From an uncultured Bacilli bacterium (GTDB taxonomy: Bacteria > Bacillota_I > Bacilli_A > RF39 > UBA660): a stretch of DNA of 13,856 bases. This document shows positions 1 to 6,872 of this stretch, one piece after another (within the stretch, counting starts at the first letter, position 1; every line of letters begins with the position of its first letter). Location of the stretch: assembly GCA_947626445.1 (NCBI GenBank), contig CANQSC010000029.1:1-13856 (forward strand), read 5' to 3'. The notes beneath the pieces were generated by a model. It saw only the letters and a list, made by a program, of their open reading frames with translations, was not told the DNA's origin and made no database searches. A program made the translations under genes and the position numbers.

Positions 1-24
1 ACTAAAATGTACACATAAGGTAAT
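1..24. repeat. Left copy of 24-bp inverted repeat
   Basis: The first 24 bases are the exact reverse complement of 13778-13801 near the right end. Read on the minus strand the core is TTATGTGTACATTTTAG (2-18), which contains the palindrome TGTACA. At the right end this core is followed by a second copy. If a second copy exists here, it lies outside the window. A perfect 24-base match in inverted orientation at both edges is most simply explained by two copies of the same mobile element or dispersed repeat flanking the region. Confidence 0.75.
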
Positions 25-50
25 TTATGTGGACGTCCCCATAATTTACC
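19..50. repeat. 32-bp imperfect palindrome
   Basis: GGTAATTTATGTGGAC (19-34) is followed directly by GTCCCCATAATTTACC (35-50). The two 16-base arms are complementary at 14 of 16 positions and have no loop between them. It overlaps the end of the 24-bp repeat and runs into the C-tract. It could be a protein-binding site or part of a transposon end. There is no T-run, so it is not a standard terminator. Confidence 0.6.
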
Positions 51-171
51 CCCCCCCCCTAGGTCAACCGAAAATTCGCATTTTTTTAATTTTTTTACAT
101 TTTTTTCCCTTTGTTACGGGCTTCATTTTTTCAATTTTTTAATTTTCGGTCAGTCTCCCCCCCTACGTCAA
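49..171. mobile_element. Non-coding repeat-rich segment, probable mobile-element end
   Basis: An 11-base C-tract (49-59) and a 7-base C-tract (157-163) are each followed by TA, G or C, then GTCAA, giving a 15-base direct repeat (53-67 and 157-171) with one mismatch. Inside it, ACCGAAAATT (67-76) is the inverse of AATTTTCGGT (141-150), with T-rich sequence between. No coding frame is evident. C-runs are out of place in this AT-rich genome. The combination of short direct and inverted repeats beside a repeated terminal sequence suggests an insertion-sequence end. IS21-type ends, which carry several short terminal repeats, would be the first family to test. No transposase is visible, so this remains inference. 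Confidence 0.35.
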
Positions 172-180
172 GTAGAATTT

Positions 181-206
181 GAAAAAAACACTAGTATTTT
201 AGTGTT
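181..206 (-). terminator. Intrinsic terminator of the nfeD-SPFH-glycosylase operon
   Basis: Read on the minus strand, AACACTA (206-200) pairs with TAGTGTT (193-187) around a 6-base loop and is followed by a run of Ts (188-182). The stop codon TAG at 191-193 lies inside the downstream arm, so the terminator is folded into the end of the gene. Confidence 0.75.
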
Positions 207-664
207 ATCTTACTATATTCTTCTACTAATGTTTCTAATTTCATTTTAGCATTAGCACTCGAAGTTGATGGTAAAGCTATATTTTTAATTTTAGTTTTGG
301 GATAAATATATTTTTGATATAAACTATCTGCTTTACTTCCTGTTGTATATATTTTATTAATTTTCGTTTTCTTTAATAATTCATTTATATCATTTGTTTT
401 AACATTTTTAATAGAGCTATCTGAAGAAGATTTTATATCACATTCTTTTATAACATCCCATAAAGCTATATGATGTTTCATTAAAAAAGCTTTTTTATCA
501 ATTATTTTTTCTTTAAATACTTTTTCTAAGACTTGCCAAAATCGATTAGATGGATGCATATAATAAAAACCTAATTCTCTTGATTTAATACTTGGTATTG
601 AGCCTAATATTAAGATTTTAGAATCTTTATCAAAAAAAGGCTCTAATTCATGAGTTACTTTCAT
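191..664 (-). CDS. DNA-deoxyinosine glycosylase (uracil-DNA glycosylase superfamily)
   Basis: The 157-residue product matches the hypoxanthine/deoxyinosine DNA glycosylase group of the uracil-DNA glycosylase superfamily. These enzymes remove deaminated adenine from DNA and start base-excision repair. Visible landmarks are the N-terminal GSIPSIKS (21-28, the GSxPS-type catalytic loop), HPSNRFW (37-43), ALWDVIKECD (67-76) and the C-terminal LPSTSSANA (131-139; LPSTSPANA is typical). The length is about normal for the family. Its ATG overlaps the TGA of the upstream SPFH gene as ATGA, so translation is probably coupled. It is the last gene of an operon and ends in an intrinsic terminator. The family call is strong; the preferred lesion is inferred from the family. 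Confidence 0.88.
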   Translation of the reverse strand: MKVTHELEPFFDKDSKILILGSIPSIKSRELGFYYMHPSNRFWQVLEKVFKEKIIDKKAFLMKHHIALWDVIKECDIKSSSDSSIKNVKTNDINELLKKTKINKIYTTGSKADSLYQKYIYPKTKIKNIALPSTSSANAKMKLETLVEEYSKITLKY

Positions 665-1548
665 TTATCTTTTTTCATCGTTTCTGATAAAACGGTTCCA
701 AAAGAAGCAATACTACTTAATTCAGCTGGAATAATTATTTTAGTAGCTTCTCCACTAGATAATTTACTTAATGTTTCATAACTTTTTAATCTTAATACCG
801 ATTCATCTGCTTTCGCATCTTTAAGCATTTTAATCCCATCTGCTTCTGCTTGTTTCATTTTAAGTAAAGCTTCTGCTTCTCCTTCAGCTCTTTTTATTCT
901 TGATTCTTTATCAGCTTCGGCTCTTAAGATAGCACTTTCTTTTTCACCTTCAGCAATTAAAATACTACTTTTCTTTTCGCCTTCCGCTTGTAAGATTTTT
1001 TCTCTTCTTTCTCTTTCAGCTCGCATTTGTTTTTCCATTGCTTCTTGGATATCTTTAGGCGGTAAAATATTTTTTACTTCAACTCTTGTTACTTTAATAC
1101 CCCAAGGATCTGTTGCTTCATCTAAAATACTTCGCATTTTAGTATTTATAACATCTCTACTAGTTAAAGTTTCATCAAGCTCTAGTTCACCAATAATATT
1201 TCTTAAAGTAGTAGCTGTTAAATTTTCAATTGCACTTATTGGTTGTTCAACTCCATAAGTATATAATTTAGGATCCGTTATTTGAAAATAAACAACTGTA
1301 TCAATTTGCATGGTAACATTATCTTTAGTTATTACTGGTTGAGGATCAAAATCTTTAACAATTTCTTTTAAAGTAACGATATTACTTATTCGATCTATAA
1401 AAGGTATTTTAAATTGTAAACCATTTTTCCAAGTTTTATAATATGAACCTAATCTTTCAATAACATAAGCTTTAGATTGCGGTACAATTTTTACACAAGG
1501 AATTACGATAATTATAACTAATACTAATAAAGCAATTAAAATACTCAT
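661..1548 (-). CDS. SPFH/Band 7 (stomatin/paraslipin, QmcA-like) membrane protein
   Basis: A 295-residue membrane scaffold of the stomatin/prohibitin superfamily. Residues 2-20 form one hydrophobic anchor. The Band 7 domain follows (about 20-180, with IVPQSKAYVIERLG and the IGELELDETLTSR region), then a charged AEGE/AEAD-rich coiled coil (about 165-250) used for oligomerisation. Such proteins form ring-like assemblies and membrane microdomains and work with NfeD proteins, whose gene lies 14 bases upstream. A GTG at 1555-1557 opens the frame further, but it lies inside the Shine-Dalgarno AAGGAAGTG; the ATG at 1546-1548 has the correct 8-base spacing from GGAAG. The stop TGA overlaps the glycosylase ATG. 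Confidence 0.92.
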   Translation of the reverse strand: MSILIALLVLVIIIVIPCVKIVPQSKAYVIERLGSYYKTWKNGLQFKIPFIDRISNIVTLKEIVKDFDPQPVITKDNVTMQIDTVVYFQITDPKLYTYGVEQPISAIENLTATTLRNIIGELELDETLTSRDVINTKMRSILDEATDPWGIKVTRVEVKNILPPKDIQEAMEKQMRAERERREKILQAEGEKKSSILIAEGEKESAILRAEADKESRIKRAEGEAEALLKMKQAEADGIKMLKDAKADESVLRLKSYETLSKLSSGEATKIIIPAELSSIASFGTVLSETMKKDK

Positions 1549-1562
1549 ATTTTCCACTTCCT

Positions 1563-1997
1563 TTACTTCTTACTTTTCTTTACTTTAGAAACTACTAACT
1601 TAACACCCCTAATTTCTTCTACTACAATATCAGAATCAACAGGAATTTTTTTATCAGCTATAGCAGACCAAGTTTTTCCATCAACTTTTACTTCCCCTAT
1701 TACATTTTTCTTAATTTCTTTAATAACGACGCCTTCCATCCCAATAATTCTCTCTAAATTTAATTTTTCTTCTTTATTCTTTTTCATTTCTTCTATAACT
1801 GGTTTAGTTAAAATCATTAATAAAATACCTAATAATACAAAAATAGCAAGTTGACTAATTAAATCATTTAAGAAAAAAGATAAAAACACCGTAACAATTC
1901 CACTTATAATAAACCAAATAGTTACTAAATTAACTGTCATAGCTTCAATTACAACTAACAAAATAACCACAACTAACCATACAATCCACATACTCAA
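1563..1997 (-). CDS. NfeD-like membrane protein (short form)
   Basis: About 144 residues: three closely spaced hydrophobic segments (roughly residues 3-65), a charged linker, then a beta-rich C-terminal OB-fold-like domain (about 85-140, containing GMEGVVIKEI, GEVKVDGKTWSA and VKLVVSKV). This is the short NfeD architecture. It lacks the ClpP-like serine protease domain of long forms, so it is probably a structural partner of the SPFH protein, as in E. coli YbbJ/QmcA. The start is uncertain. GTG at 2004-2006 sits within the Shine-Dalgarno AGAGGAAGTGG. TTG at 1995-1997 has 8-base spacing and is preferred. ATG at 1989-1991 is also possible and gives the more usual MWIVW beginning. Confidence 0.85.
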   Translation of the reverse strand: MSMWIVWLVVVILLVVIEAMTVNLVTIWFIISGIVTVFLSFFLNDLISQLAIFVLLGILLMILTKPVIEEMKKNKEEKLNLERIIGMEGVVIKEIKKNVIGEVKVDGKTWSAIADKKIPVDSDIVVEEIRGVKLVVSKVKKSKK

Positions 1998-2019
1998 AAT
2001 AACCACTTCCTCTTAAGTC

Positions 2020-2048
2020 ATTATAACATTATTTAAATAAAAAATTAA
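2020..2048 (-). promoter_or_regulatory. Candidate extended -10 promoter for the nfeD operon
   Basis: On the minus strand, TGTTATAAT gives an extended -10 (TATAAT at 2025-2020). A weak -35 TTAATT (2048-2043) lies 17 bases upstream, overlapping the 3' end of the prepilin peptidase gene. It is well placed for the nfeD leader. Confidence 0.55.
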
Positions 2049-2682
2049 TTAAATTAGTAAATTTATCACTAAATATAAATACCATCCATAAAGCTGATAT
2101 TAAGAAAGGTCCAAAAGCAACTTCATGTTCTTTATTTGTAAACATACTATATAAAGCATATGGTAAGGCAAGAAAAGTAGACAATGCTAAAGAAGTAAAT
2201 CCTAAAGGAAGTCCTAAAGTATAGCCTATAATAAAAGATAATTTTATATCTCCTCCACCAAGACTTTCTTTTTTAAATAATTTGGTTCCTAAATAACCAA
2301 CTAATAACATAAATAAAAATAAAATTAAACCATCTAAGATACTTAATAATGATGTTTTTAAATCAAAAAATAGCCATTTACTTATAAAGATAATTATAAA
2401 ACTAATAACTAATGGTGAATCTAAAATAATAAAATATTTAATATCACTAATAAAAATTAATATTAATAAAGAACTTAAAACAATACTTATAATAAAATTA
2501 TAACCAAAACCATAATAATTATAAAAGAATAATGATAATATACTATTTAAAATGCCAATAATAATAGTTAAGATACTAAATTTAAAATTTCTTTTTGTTT
2601 TTTTTAATGGTAATTTACTACCAATATAATCAAAACATATTCCTAATATAAAACCTATAATTAATACTATAACATTTATCAT
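2029..2682 (-). CDS. Prepilin peptidase-like A24 family aspartic protease
   Basis: A 217-residue polytopic membrane protein with the catalytic aspartates of the GxGD (A24) family: D80 in FISDIKYFIILD (D88 also conserved) and D145 in GGGDIKL, followed by the typical FGPFL (190-194). Family members cleave prepilin-like signal peptides at the membrane. The N-terminal part (FILGICFDYIGSKLPLK) resembles the usual GSFLNVVIYRLP segment but lacks the zinc-binding cysteines of the methyltransferase domain, so N-methylation is doubtful. No pilin, ATPase or com gene is nearby. The frame is open to 2742, but only the ATG at 2680-2682 has a Shine-Dalgarno (AAAGGA) in place. Confidence 0.85.
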   Translation of the reverse strand: MINVIVLIIGFILGICFDYIGSKLPLKKTKRNFKFSILTIIIGILNSILSLFFYNYYGFGYNFIISIVLSSLLILIFISDIKYFIILDSPLVISFIIIFISKWLFFDLKTSLLSILDGLILFLFMLLVGYLGTKLFKKESLGGGDIKLSFIIGYTLGLPLGFTSLALSTFLALPYALYSMFTNKEHEVAFGPFLISALWMVFIFSDKFTNLINFLFK

Positions 2683-2789
2683 TATCTCAAATCCTTTATT
2701 TAATCTTAACAAAGAACTTTTATTTTTACAATATGTTTGCATTATCTATTTTTTAAAGTTTGACATAAAATATTATAGGAAGTGGTCTT

Positions 2790-3044
2790 ATGTATCCAGG
2801 AAGAGCTTTAACTTTAACAAGTATGATAGGCAGAATAAATAGAACTCTAAATTTTGCTAATCAAGTTATACCCCTATATATGAAAGCAAAACCAATGGTT
2901 AAAAATGCTAAAGAGGCTTTTAAAGTTGCGAAAGTTTTTATGGAAAAACCAAAAGTAACAACAAAAACAACTAAAATAATTGAAACACCAATTAAAAAAG
3001 TAGAAACCAAAATTTCTACTAACAAGCCTGTATTCTTTCAATAA
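2790..3044 (+). CDS. Small YqfQ/VrrA-like protein
   Basis: An 84-residue basic protein with no signal peptide. The central segment GRINRTLNFANQVIPLYMKA followed by KPMVKNAKEAFKVAKVF (about 14-51) follows the conserved pattern of Bacillus YqfQ (VrrA) and relatives: N-x-x-x-x-L ... Q ... P-hydrophobic ... P-M-V-x-N. The function of that family is unknown. The C-terminal 30 residues are low-complexity Lys/Thr/Val. The start is supported by Shine-Dalgarno AGGAAGTGG with GGAAG 7 bases before the ATG. It is divergent from the prepilin peptidase, and its stop codon lies in its own terminator. The family assignment rests on pattern resemblance only. Confidence 0.65.
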   Translation: MYPGRALTLTSMIGRINRTLNFANQVIPLYMKAKPMVKNAKEAFKVAKVFMEKPKVTTKTTKIIETPIKKVETKISTNKPVFFQ

Positions 3045-3054
3045 GGCTTTTTTA
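3024..3054 (+). terminator. Intrinsic terminator of the YqfQ-like gene
   Basis: AAGCCT (3024-3029) pairs with AGGCTT (3044-3049) across a 14-base loop, followed by a T-run. The stem is short. The TAA stop (3042-3044) runs into the downstream arm. Confidence 0.5.
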
Positions 3055-3080
3055 TTTAAATTTTATAATCAAATTATTTT

Positions 3081-3224
3081 TTAATCATAACTTACATTTT
3101 GCCAAGATTCATCACCTGGTAATCCTAGTGACGATACAACTATTAAATGTACCACAGTAATAAATACATGAATACTAATTTGACCCACACTTTCTTTATT
3201 TTCAGTCTCTTTATCTAAAATCAA
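3081..3224 (-). pseudogene. Possible small ORF or coding remnant downstream of tig
   Basis: After the tig stop the same frame stays open for 61 codons to a TAA at 3081-3083. From a TTG at 3222-3224 it reads as a charged start (ILDKETENKES), a hydrophobic stretch (ISIHVFITVVHLIVVSSLGL) and a polar end (PGDESWQNVSYD). The composition looks coding-like and one transmembrane segment is plausible. There is no ATG and no clear Shine-Dalgarno, and it lies beyond the tig terminator. It may be a leaderless small protein, a decayed 3' end of a lost gene, or chance. No homologue is recognised. The rest of 3051-3266 holds only the tig terminator. Confidence 0.25.
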
Positions 3225-3233
3225 TTTTATAAT

Positions 3234-3265
3234 GAAAAAAGAATTTACAGTTCTTTTGTAAACTC
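3234..3265 (-). terminator. Intrinsic terminator of tig
   Basis: On the minus strand, GAGTTTAC (3265-3258) pairs with GTAAATTC (3248-3241), with one G-T wobble and a 9-base loop. Six Ts follow (3240-3235). It begins directly after the tig stop codon. Confidence 0.75.
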
Positions 3266-3266
3266 T

Positions 3267-4514
3267 TTAATTATTTTTTAAGAAATCTAATGTTTTACGC
3301 ATTTTAGCATCATACATTAATACTTCTTTACTTCCAAATGCTTTCATTAATTCATCTTTAGTAATGCCATAATTTTTAGCCATTTCTTCTGCATCTTTAT
3401 CAGCTTCTTCTTCAGTTACTTCAATTTTTTCATTTTCAGCAACTTCTTCTAATAAGAAACGATATTTAATTCTTTTAATAGCTTCTGGTTCCATATTTTT
3501 ATGTAAATCATCATGAGTCATTTTAGTAAATTCAAAATATTGATCTAATGTTAAACCTTGCATTTTTAATTGTTCTTCAAATTGACTCATTAAACGATGA
3601 ATTTCATCATGAATAATTTCTTCATCTAATTCTACTTTCATATTATCAGATGCTTTACTTAAAATATCTTCAATATATTTATCATCAAGTTCTTGTTGTT
3701 TTCTTTCCATTAGGATTTTCTTAACTTCATCTTTTAATTCTTTTTCATTAGTTACTTTATCATAACCTAAATCTTCAAAGAAATCATCATCTATTTCAGG
3801 TAAAATTCTAGTTTTAATTTCTTTTACGGTAACATCAAATTTAACTTTTTTACCAGCTAAATCTGTAGTATAGTTATCGGGAAATTTTAAATCAATTGTT
3901 TTAGTTTCATCAACTTTCATTCCTAAAACGGCATCTTCAAAGCCAGGAATAAAAGTTTTTGAACCAATTTCTAATGGATAGTTAGCTCCAGAACCACCAT
4001 CTAATTCTTTACCATCAACAAATCCTTTAAAATCAATAACAGCTGTATCACCAGTTTCTACTTTACCATCTTCTTTAACTTTTATTTCGGCAAATTCATT
4101 TCTTAAATGTTCAATTTCATTTGCAACTTCTTCATCAGTAATTTTAGCTGTTTCTTTTTTAATTTTTAAATCTTTATAAGCTCCTAAAGTAATATCAGGT
4201 TTACCTACTAAAGTAATTTCAAAAGTTGCACAATCTTTATTAACATCAGTTACATCAATTCCTGGTTCAATAATAGGTTTTATTTTTGCTTCTTTTAAAG
4301 CCTTTCTAAAAGCATTATCAGCAACATCATTTAAAGAATCCATATATAACGATTCAATACCAACTTTTTCATAATAAACTTCTTTAGGTACAGCACCTTT
4401 TCTAAAACCATCAATCTTAACATCTTTTTGTTTCTTTTTAAAAGTTTTATCTAAGGCTTTTTGCCATTCTTCTCCTTCAATTTTAATTGTAATTTTTTCT
4501 GTATTTTTTGCCAT
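3267..4514 (-). CDS. tig: Trigger factor (ribosome-associated chaperone, peptidyl-prolyl isomerase)
   Basis: A 415-residue chaperone that binds the ribosome exit tunnel and meets nascent chains. The N-terminal ribosome-binding domain carries the signature GFRKGAVPKEV (36-46; GFRKGKVP is usual). An FKBP-type PPIase domain spans about 155-236 (GDTAVIDFKGFVDGKEL, IPGFEDAVLGMKVDE). The C-terminal substrate cradle runs from about 240 to the end (DDDFFEDLGY, then long charged helices). The N-terminus is a few residues shorter than in most homologues. A GTG at 4521-4523 lies in the Shine-Dalgarno AAAGGACGTG, so the ATG at 4512-4514 is the start. It has its own promoter (TTGCAA-17-TATAAT) and terminator, and is not followed by clpX as it often is in other Firmicutes. 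Confidence 0.97.
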   Translation of the reverse strand: MAKNTEKITIKIEGEEWQKALDKTFKKKQKDVKIDGFRKGAVPKEVYYEKVGIESLYMDSLNDVADNAFRKALKEAKIKPIIEPGIDVTDVNKDCATFEITLVGKPDITLGAYKDLKIKKETAKITDEEVANEIEHLRNEFAEIKVKEDGKVETGDTAVIDFKGFVDGKELDGGSGANYPLEIGSKTFIPGFEDAVLGMKVDETKTIDLKFPDNYTTDLAGKKVKFDVTVKEIKTRILPEIDDDFFEDLGYDKVTNEKELKDEVKKILMERKQQELDDKYIEDILSKASDNMKVELDEEIIHDEIHRLMSQFEEQLKMQGLTLDQYFEFTKMTHDDLHKNMEPEAIKRIKYRFLLEEVAENEKIEVTEEEADKDAEEMAKNYGITKDELMKAFGSKEVLMYDAKMRKTLDFLKNN

Positions 4515-4540
4515 ATATAGCACGTCCTTTCATGTTTAGT

Positions 4541-4569
4541 ATTATACATTAGACTTAAGCTTTTTGCAA
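4541..4569 (-). promoter_or_regulatory. Sigma-A promoter of tig
   Basis: On the minus strand, -35 TTGCAA (4569-4564), 17-base spacer, -10 TATAAT (4546-4541), about 27 bases before the tig ATG. Trigger factor can therefore be transcribed independently of the upstream chaperonin operon. Confidence 0.75.
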
Positions 4570-4600
4570 ACCTTTTTCTTCTTTTAAAATATTATCAAAA

Positions 4601-6130
4601 TTAGATTTCTATTATATTTTTATTTTCTTGTTCATTAATAACTAAAGATGATGTTGTAAGTAACATACTGGCAATGGAAAAAGCAGTCTCTAGAGTTTTT
4701 CTAACTACTAAATAAGCATCTAATACTTTAGTTTCATAAATATTTTCAAAACAATTATTTTTAACATTATATAATTTTTGATAATTATTTTCTTTAATTT
4801 CTTTAATAATTTTATCAGCAGATAAATTATTATTTTTCATTATTTGTCTAAGAGGACTTTCTAAAACTTCTTTAATCATTTTATCAGGAATTTTTTCACT
4901 AACTTTTAAAAGCTTTAAACCACTTCCATACAATATACCTTTTTGACAACTACTTAATGAACACAACGCATCTGTATAACGCATTATAAGTTCTTTTTTC
5001 GCAATTTTAGTATAACCGCCAACATAAATAAAAATGATCTTATTTTTTAAATTATTAATTCTTTCTTTTAAATTTTCTAAATAAAAAGGTTCTTTAATAT
5101 TTAAAGCTAATTTTTCTAATTTTTTTAAATGAGCTTTTAAATTCTTAGCATTAGTAGTCATTACAATTGTTTTATCTAACTCACATTTTACTTGTTTAGA
5201 AAAACCTAAATCATTAATATCTGGTAAATTTTGATATTTAACTATTTTAGCATTCGTAATAATTTCTAAATCTTCTAAAACTTCTTTTTTCTTTTCTACA
5301 TAATCAATCGAATTAATTAAAATAATTTTAAAATCATTATTAGAATTTAAATCAATAGTTGTTTCAATTACATCTTCACTAAAAGAATCAGCAAGAATAA
5401 TTAAATTAGTCTTGTTTTCAATCATCATATTATAAATATCATTTAAACTATTAAGATTATCTAAATAATAATCAAGAAGTAAAACATAACAATTATTTAA
5501 GACAATTTCATTTTGATTCATTAAAAAAATTTTTCTAGAAACACCTGATTCAAAATAATAGCCATTTATTTTTTCAGTATAAGTTTTAGTATTATTACTT
5601 TCTTTAATTTTAATAGCTTTTTCATCTTTAGTTTTTAAAAATATTTTAGCTAGGAAACTTCCAACTTCAATATCATTAGCACTTGTAGACGCTATATCTA
5701 AATAATTTTCTTTAGTAGGCATTTTCTTTTCTTTATCTAATAATTCTAATATTTGATTTAAATATTCATCTAATTCTTTTTTTAATTTTAAAGGTTCACA
5801 TCCTTCTTTTATTTTTTCTAAACCATTTAATATTAAAGATTTAAGTAAAACTAAAGTTGTGGTTGTACCATCTCCTACTTCTTCGTCAGTTTTTAAACTT
5901 GCCTCTTTTAAAATTGCTAAAATACTATTAACTTCTTTATCTTCACTACAGATATTTTTAGCAATCGTAACGCCATCATTAGTAATAAATGGTTCTTTCT
6001 CACTACAAGAAATTAAAACATTCTCACCCATTGGACCTAAAGTTTTAATAACCGGATTACATAATAAATTAATACTTTCAACTAATTTATTTTTAAATTC
6101 TTCATCATTAATTACTTTTAACACATTCAT
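4601..6130 (-). CDS. groL: Divergent GroEL-like (type I) chaperonin
   Basis: A 509-residue protein with GroEL architecture but poor overall conservation. The nucleotide-binding residues fall at the E. coli positions: TLGPMG (30-35), NDGVTIAKNI (51-60, D52), VGDGTTTT (85-92, D87). D387 in RYTDAL matches D398 and D471 in VLDAYLVV matches D495, so ATP binding and hydrolysis look intact. The apical domain has diverged: the GYLSPYF-type segment is replaced by YYFESGVSRKIF and the KAPGFGD motif is lost. The glycine/methionine-rich tail is missing, and the protein is about 35 residues shorter than usual. No groES lies nearby. The start (ATG at 6128-6130) overlaps the DUF4130 gene by 23 bases with only a weak Shine-Dalgarno, implying coupled translation. 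It may be the only GroEL of this genome or a specialised paralogue. Confidence 0.85.
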   Translation of the reverse strand: MNVLKVINDEEFKNKLVESINLLCNPVIKTLGPMGENVLISCSEKEPFITNDGVTIAKNICSEDKEVNSILAILKEASLKTDEEVGDGTTTTLVLLKSLILNGLEKIKEGCEPLKLKKELDEYLNQILELLDKEKKMPTKENYLDIASTSANDIEVGSFLAKIFLKTKDEKAIKIKESNNTKTYTEKINGYYFESGVSRKIFLMNQNEIVLNNCYVLLLDYYLDNLNSLNDIYNMMIENKTNLIILADSFSEDVIETTIDLNSNNDFKIILINSIDYVEKKKEVLEDLEIITNAKIVKYQNLPDINDLGFSKQVKCELDKTIVMTTNAKNLKAHLKKLEKLALNIKEPFYLENLKERINNLKNKIIFIYVGGYTKIAKKELIMRYTDALCSLSSCQKGILYGSGLKLLKVSEKIPDKMIKEVLESPLRQIMKNNNLSADKIIKEIKENNYQKLYNVKNNCFENIYETKVLDAYLVVRKTLETAFSIASMLLTTSSLVINEQENKNIIEI

Positions 6131-6872
6131 CACTCATTTCTATCATATAAGGCCAATATTTCTTAGGCATAAAATTCATTTGACATCTTTTATTTTCTCT
6201 TTCCTTTATAGCGATAGTTTGATAAAAAGTAAGCCATAAATTTTCAAAATCCTTTTCATCACTACTAAACTTTAATTTATTTTTTTCTAAATCACTTACT
6301 TTTATTATCATATACTTTTTCTTAGTATGAATACTTAGTAAATCTCTTTTTAAATCATAAATCATCCATGATTCATTAGATAATCTTTTTTTAAAATGAT
6401 TAGATAAATATTCGATAACATTATTAGTTGGAGATATATACGCTAGATAAAAATTAGTTTCTAATTTTTTAAATCTAACAAACCCTTTCAATTTATGAGC
6501 TTCTCTATGGACATAATTACTAATATTTAAAGCTTCATTAACACATTTTAATTTTCTTAAATATAAAATCTTTTCTCCATACTTTAAACCATTTAAGATA
6601 AAGTAATAGATAATTAATTCTTTATTTTGATTATCTGATAAATAAACATCATAAATAATATTATAAAATCTTAAAGAAATCTTTTTTAATTTTTTAGCAA
6701 AATCATCTCTATTACTTAAAGACTTTTTTCTAACATTACTAAATAAATCATTTATATAAACACTCTCATTAACTATTTTACTTGGTTTTATTTTTTCTTT
6801 TATTAGAACTTCAATGGTATTTAATAAATTATAAAAACTACCATCATATAAATAAACATCAAAATTATTCAT
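6108..6872 (-). CDS. DUF4130 protein, partner of the radical SAM DNA-repair protein
   Basis: A 254-residue protein of the TIGR03915/DUF4130 family ('probable DNA metabolism protein'), which normally sits beside or is fused to the TIGR03916 radical SAM protein. Recognisable landmarks are the N-terminal YLYDGSFYNLL (7-17), VHREAHKLKGFVRF (121-134), the NHFKKRLSNESWMIYDLKR block (158-176) and the C-terminal AIKERENKRCQMNFMPKKYW (221-240). The biochemical activity is unknown; a role in repair or modification of DNA is inferred from genomic association. Its ATG lies 8 bases inside the radical SAM gene, and its own 3' end overlaps the chaperonin start, so the three genes form one tight operon. Confidence 0.85.
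   Translation of the reverse strand: MNNFDVYLYDGSFYNLLNTIEVLIKEKIKPSKIVNESVYINDLFSNVRKKSLSNRDDFAKKLKKISLRFYNIIYDVYLSDNQNKELIIYYFILNGLKYGEKILYLRKLKCVNEALNISNYVHREAHKLKGFVRFKKLETNFYLAYISPTNNVIEYLSNHFKKRLSNESWMIYDLKRDLLSIHTKKKYMIIKVSDLEKNKLKFSSDEKDFENLWLTFYQTIAIKERENKRCQMNFMPKKYWPYMIEMSDECVKSN

Noticed and set aside
1..180. CRISPR-like or phase-variable promoter array
   Set aside because: There are no regularly spaced repeats, and no gene starts next to the C-tracts; the adjacent gene ends there rather than begins.
661..1548. Mycoplasma genetic code (TGA as tryptophan)
   Set aside because: Tryptophans in the recognised proteins are TGG and I saw no TGA within reading frames; the SPFH gene appears to end at TGA, although a stop two codons later makes that case weak alone.
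2760..2776. TTGACA followed by TATTAT upstream of the YqfQ-like gene
   Set aside because: The boxes are only 5 bases apart, far from the 16-18 needed; a -10 at the correct distance would fall at the start codon.
5859..6239. Plus-strand open frame opposite the chaperonin and DUF4130 genes
   Set aside because: It lies antisense to two well-supported genes, has no Shine-Dalgarno, and its Ser/Leu/Phe-rich translation is typical of the reverse strand of AT-rich coding DNA.
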